A model generated the notes under the pieces. It had not been told where the DNA came from. It did no database searches and saw only the letters and a list, made by a program, of their open reading frames with translations. Shown piece after piece: positions 61,890-64,000 of a DNA stretch of 64,000 nucleotides (its first letter is position 1; the number at the start of each line of letters is the position of its first letter). Position numbers and translations under genes: made by a program. This DNA is from an uncultured Muribaculum sp. (GTDB lineage Bacteria > Bacteroidota > Bacteroidia > Bacteroidales > Muribaculaceae). The stretch covers positions 1-64,000 of the forward strand of contig CAJTSJ010000001.1 in assembly GCA_910578785.1 (NCBI GenBank), read 5' to 3'.

Positions 61890-62387
61890 TCAATTGCCGT
61901 TAATAATTCGGTAGCCGCCTTCAGGCGAAGGGAGTGCGCGATATTGGCGCAAACGCCATTTCTTGCGGTAAGCCTCTCCTGACACCGGGCTTCCGTAAAA
62001 CTCACATACATTATATTCGGAATGACACTTCGGACATCGGGCCAACAGTGTCTCTTCGTCAAACTCAACCCGCACACTGGCAAGCTTTTCCACCGGGCAG
62101 GCCAGGTCATAGGCAAGCGGATAATTCTGCACATCCGTAACAAGCAACACGCCGCCGAATCCCGTAAATGTCATTGCAGTATACGGAAAGTTGGCCGGCA
62201 CCTTTTCCTGACGGATAAAACGCCGCGACATGCCAAGGGAATAGACCCCGTATGTGTTCCAATAGCCGAGCGACGTAAGGTCTATATTGACATCGACATA
62301 CGGTATGCGTGAATCGTCGGCCTCCTCGCACGAAGACACCGAGACAGCTATCAGCACGGCAATCAGAAATATCTTTATCAGTTTCAT
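61890..62387 (-). CDS. Rieske-like lipoprotein with altered metal ligands
   Basis: 165 aa. Lipobox VSSC. The second half follows the layout of Rieske [2Fe-2S] domains: a first loop ACPVEK where CxH would be expected, a second loop CPKCHSEYNV, then GSPVSGEA and LRQYRA. The first His is lost and the second motif is shifted, so a normal Rieske cluster is doubtful. It overlaps the argH stop (ATGA). Similar degenerate Rieske lipoproteins are widespread in Bacteroidales with unknown function. Confidence 0.65.
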   Translation of the reverse strand: MKLIKIFLIAVLIAVSVSSCEEADDSRIPYVDVNIDLTSLGYWNTYGVYSLGMSRRFIRQEKVPANFPYTAMTFTGFGGVLLVTDVQNYPLAYDLACPVEKLASVRVEFDEETLLARCPKCHSEYNVCEFYGSPVSGEAYRKKWRLRQYRALPSPEGGYRIINGN

Positions 62388-63727
62388 TTCCGGCCCAGCA
62401 AATTTGCGAATGCGGTATGGAACTTTTCAAAATCAAACGAACCAAGGATTTCATCATACAATCCGGCGATTTTGTCATTACACAGATTGCCGATAGAACC
62501 CTCGTGGGTATGCGCAAGATTGCAGTCGGGCTTGAAGTCACCCTTCTCGATGTCAAGGCCAACCTTCTTGTAAGCATCGCGGAACGGCATTCCCTCCAAA
62601 GTCAGGCGGTTGACCTCTTCCACGGAGAACATCAGACTATAGCGGGAATCGCTAAGAATGTCAGTGTTGACAGTCAGTTCGCTGACCATGCGGGTCACCA
62701 TTGCCAATATATCGGTCAGCGAGTCAAACGCAGGCAGGAAGCTCTCTTTAACCATCTGCAAATCGCGGAAATATCCCGACGGCAGATTATTGGTTATAAG
62801 AGTTATTTCATATGGCAATGCCTGGATTTTATTGCATTTGGCCCTTGTCAGCTCAAACACGTCGGGATTCTTCTTATGAGGCATAATCGACGAACCTGTA
62901 GTGTACTGGTCCGGAAGCTTTATGAATCCGAAGTTCTGGGAATTGAACATACATGCGTCAAACGCAAGTTTGGCGACAGTGGCGGCCACAGATGCGAGTG
63001 CCTGCGCAACTATACGTTCGACCTTGCCGCGCCCCATCTGTGCATAGACCACATTATAGTCCATCGAATCGAAGCCGAGAAGACGGGTGGTCATCGCACG
63101 GTCAAGCGGAAACGACGAGCCATAGCCAGCCGCCGACCCGAGCGGATTGCGGTTAACGACCGAGTAGGCCGCCTTAAGTACCGTCAGGTCATCGACAAGC
63201 GACTCCGCATAAGCACCGAACCAAAGTCCAAACGACGACGGCATAGCCACCTGCAGATGGGTATATCCGGGCATCAGCACATCCTTGTACCGGTTGCTCT
63301 GCTCAAGCAACGCACTGAACAAGCCGGTCATCGCATCTATTACATCCTCTATCTTCGAGCGGATGAACAGCTTCAGGTCGACCAGCACCTGGTCGTTGCG
63401 GGATCGTCCCGAATGAATCTTTTTGCCTATATCGCCGAGTTTACGCGTGAGCATCAACTCCACCTGAGAGTGGACATCCTCGACATCGTCCTCTATTTTG
63501 AAGTCTCCCGATTCGATTACTCCGTATATCGAGCGCAGCTCGTCGGTTAGCACGCGTAGCTCGTCGGCCGTCAACAGACCGATAGATTCAAGCATGGCGA
63601 TGTGCGCCAGCGAGCCGAGAACGTCGTAACGCGCAAGATACATGTCCATCTCGCGGTCCAGACCGACTGTATACGTCTCGACATCGTGATTCACCGTCAC
63701 GGACTTTTCCCACAATTTAGAGGCCAT
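62384..63727 (-). CDS. argH: Argininosuccinate lyase
   Basis: Cleaves argininosuccinate to arginine and fumarate, 447 aa, fumarase/aspartase superfamily. It begins SKLWEKSVTVNHDVETYTVG; IHSGRSRNDQVLVDLKLFIR and PGYTHLQVAMP are present, and the signature is GSSIMPHKKNPD with the catalytic Ser loop. No other arg genes are in view. It is the first gene of the argH-lipoprotein-fmt operon. Confidence 0.97.
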   Translation of the reverse strand: MASKLWEKSVTVNHDVETYTVGLDREMDMYLARYDVLGSLAHIAMLESIGLLTADELRVLTDELRSIYGVIESGDFKIEDDVEDVHSQVELMLTRKLGDIGKKIHSGRSRNDQVLVDLKLFIRSKIEDVIDAMTGLFSALLEQSNRYKDVLMPGYTHLQVAMPSSFGLWFGAYAESLVDDLTVLKAAYSVVNRNPLGSAAGYGSSFPLDRAMTTRLLGFDSMDYNVVYAQMGRGKVERIVAQALASVAATVAKLAFDACMFNSQNFGFIKLPDQYTTGSSIMPHKKNPDVFELTRAKCNKIQALPYEITLITNNLPSGYFRDLQMVKESFLPAFDSLTDILAMVTRMVSELTVNTDILSDSRYSLMFSVEEVNRLTLEGMPFRDAYKKVGLDIEKGDFKPDCNLAHTHEGSIGNLCNDKIAGLYDEILGSFDFEKFHTAFANLLGRK

Positions 63728-63761
63728 AGGAGTTTTTATGCTTGGATATTGTCAGTCAATA

Positions 63762-64000
63762 TTATTTCAGAACAGCGATATTCTTTATCATATCGCCGAA
63801 CTTTTCAGCGGCCTGCTGGAGCTTAGGGCCGACTATAGGACGGAGCATGGCGGGCATATCCACGTCAATTGCAGTCACGACCTCGGTCGATTCGGGGCCC
63901 TTCTCCTCCACGTTTATAGCCATCATCAAAGGCACGGGAGCATTTGCGACACTGAATGCGATGCGTTTGCCGGGCACTCGTTCGCTCACATTAAGCGTCA
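63762..64000 (-). CDS. SRPBCC/START-like protein, C-terminal part
   Basis: The frame is open from the window edge to the stop at 63762, about 79 residues; the N-terminus lies beyond 64000. The visible part (RIAFSVANAPVPLMMAINVE, then VVTAIDVDMPAMLRPIVGPK and LQQAAEKFGDMIKNIA) looks like the second half of a SRPBCC (polyketide cyclase-like) helix-grip fold. The GTG at 63987-63989 is internal. Function not known. Confidence 0.6.
   Translation of the reverse strand, partial: TLNVSERVPGKRIAFSVANAPVPLMMAINVEEKGPESTEVVTAIDVDMPAMLRPIVGPKLQQAAEKFGDMIKNIAVLK

Noticed and set aside
62309..63550. 413-residue open frame opposite argH
   Set aside because: Antisense shadow of argH; the protein is His/Arg-rich with no family features.

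Overview
The window looks like a chromosomal segment of a gut Bacteroidales bacterium, most likely a Muribaculaceae relative. The signs are intact Bacteroidota promoters (TTTG, 19-20 nt, TAnnTTTG), a corrinoid-uptake locus with BtuG and a DUF4465 protein, a 29-residue AURKAIP1/COX24-like ribosomal peptide, an HU/RNase G neighbourhood, an N-terminally extended NusB, a DUF1599 protein and a BT_3928-family protein. Most genes are housekeeping and moderately GC-rich. Several AT-rich or repeat-rich patches stand out as acquired or remodelled.

Layout. 1-783: 3' end of tRNA-Cys, its terminator and a hexapeptide-repeat acetyltransferase. 784-7073: a complete type II-C CRISPR system, with a divergent tracrRNA (minus strand, about 837-915), cas9, cas1, cas2 and an array of 17 identical 36-bp repeats with 16 spacers. 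7074-8243: a scrap yard of broken phage-like or HTH genes, two small membrane proteins and a solitary half-repeat. 8244-16089: glgB, metG, ansA, HU, the small ribosomal peptide and rng. 16182-21001: TPR and DUF6057 membrane proteins, a C11 protease and an MscS channel. 21002-29491: recJ-recQ, catalase and pyruvate phosphate dikinase. 29746-39501: a cobalamin-riboswitch operon for corrinoid uptake (BtuH-like DUF4465 protein, PKD-like surface lipoprotein, BtuG, BtuB, BtuF, BtuC, BtuD). 39513-43209: alpha/beta hydrolase, MurF-like ligase and D-Ala-D-Ala ligase. 43241-46519: NhaC antiporter and a TPR/HTH regulator. 46601-52012: an AT-rich island with a C10 protease, a DUF3244 protein, three lipoproteins and a family of interspersed palindromic repeats. 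52057-64000: rpmH, a fucose-type MFS permease, a PfkB kinase, and the minus-strand tpiA-to-nusB and fmt-to-argH clusters.

Three things stand out. (1) In the corrinoid operon, a four-helix-bundle gene bounded by inverted TGCAC-rich repeats sits between btuG and btuB. Its downstream 7-bp tandem array is read through as the signal-peptide region of BtuB. This looks like a small mobile cassette, and it makes btuB a candidate phase-variable locus because a 7-bp change shifts the frame. (2) Every CRISPR repeat carries a near-consensus Bacteroidota promoter with exact spacing, pointing to repeat-internal crRNA transcription as known in Neisseria II-C. (3) About 1 kb past the array, next to a phage tape-measure-like fragment, lies a solitary repeat in which only the tracrRNA-pairing half is conserved. 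That fits a phage RNA anti-CRISPR or a crRNA-like regulator.

All family assignments come from reading motifs and from memory of the families; no database search was run.
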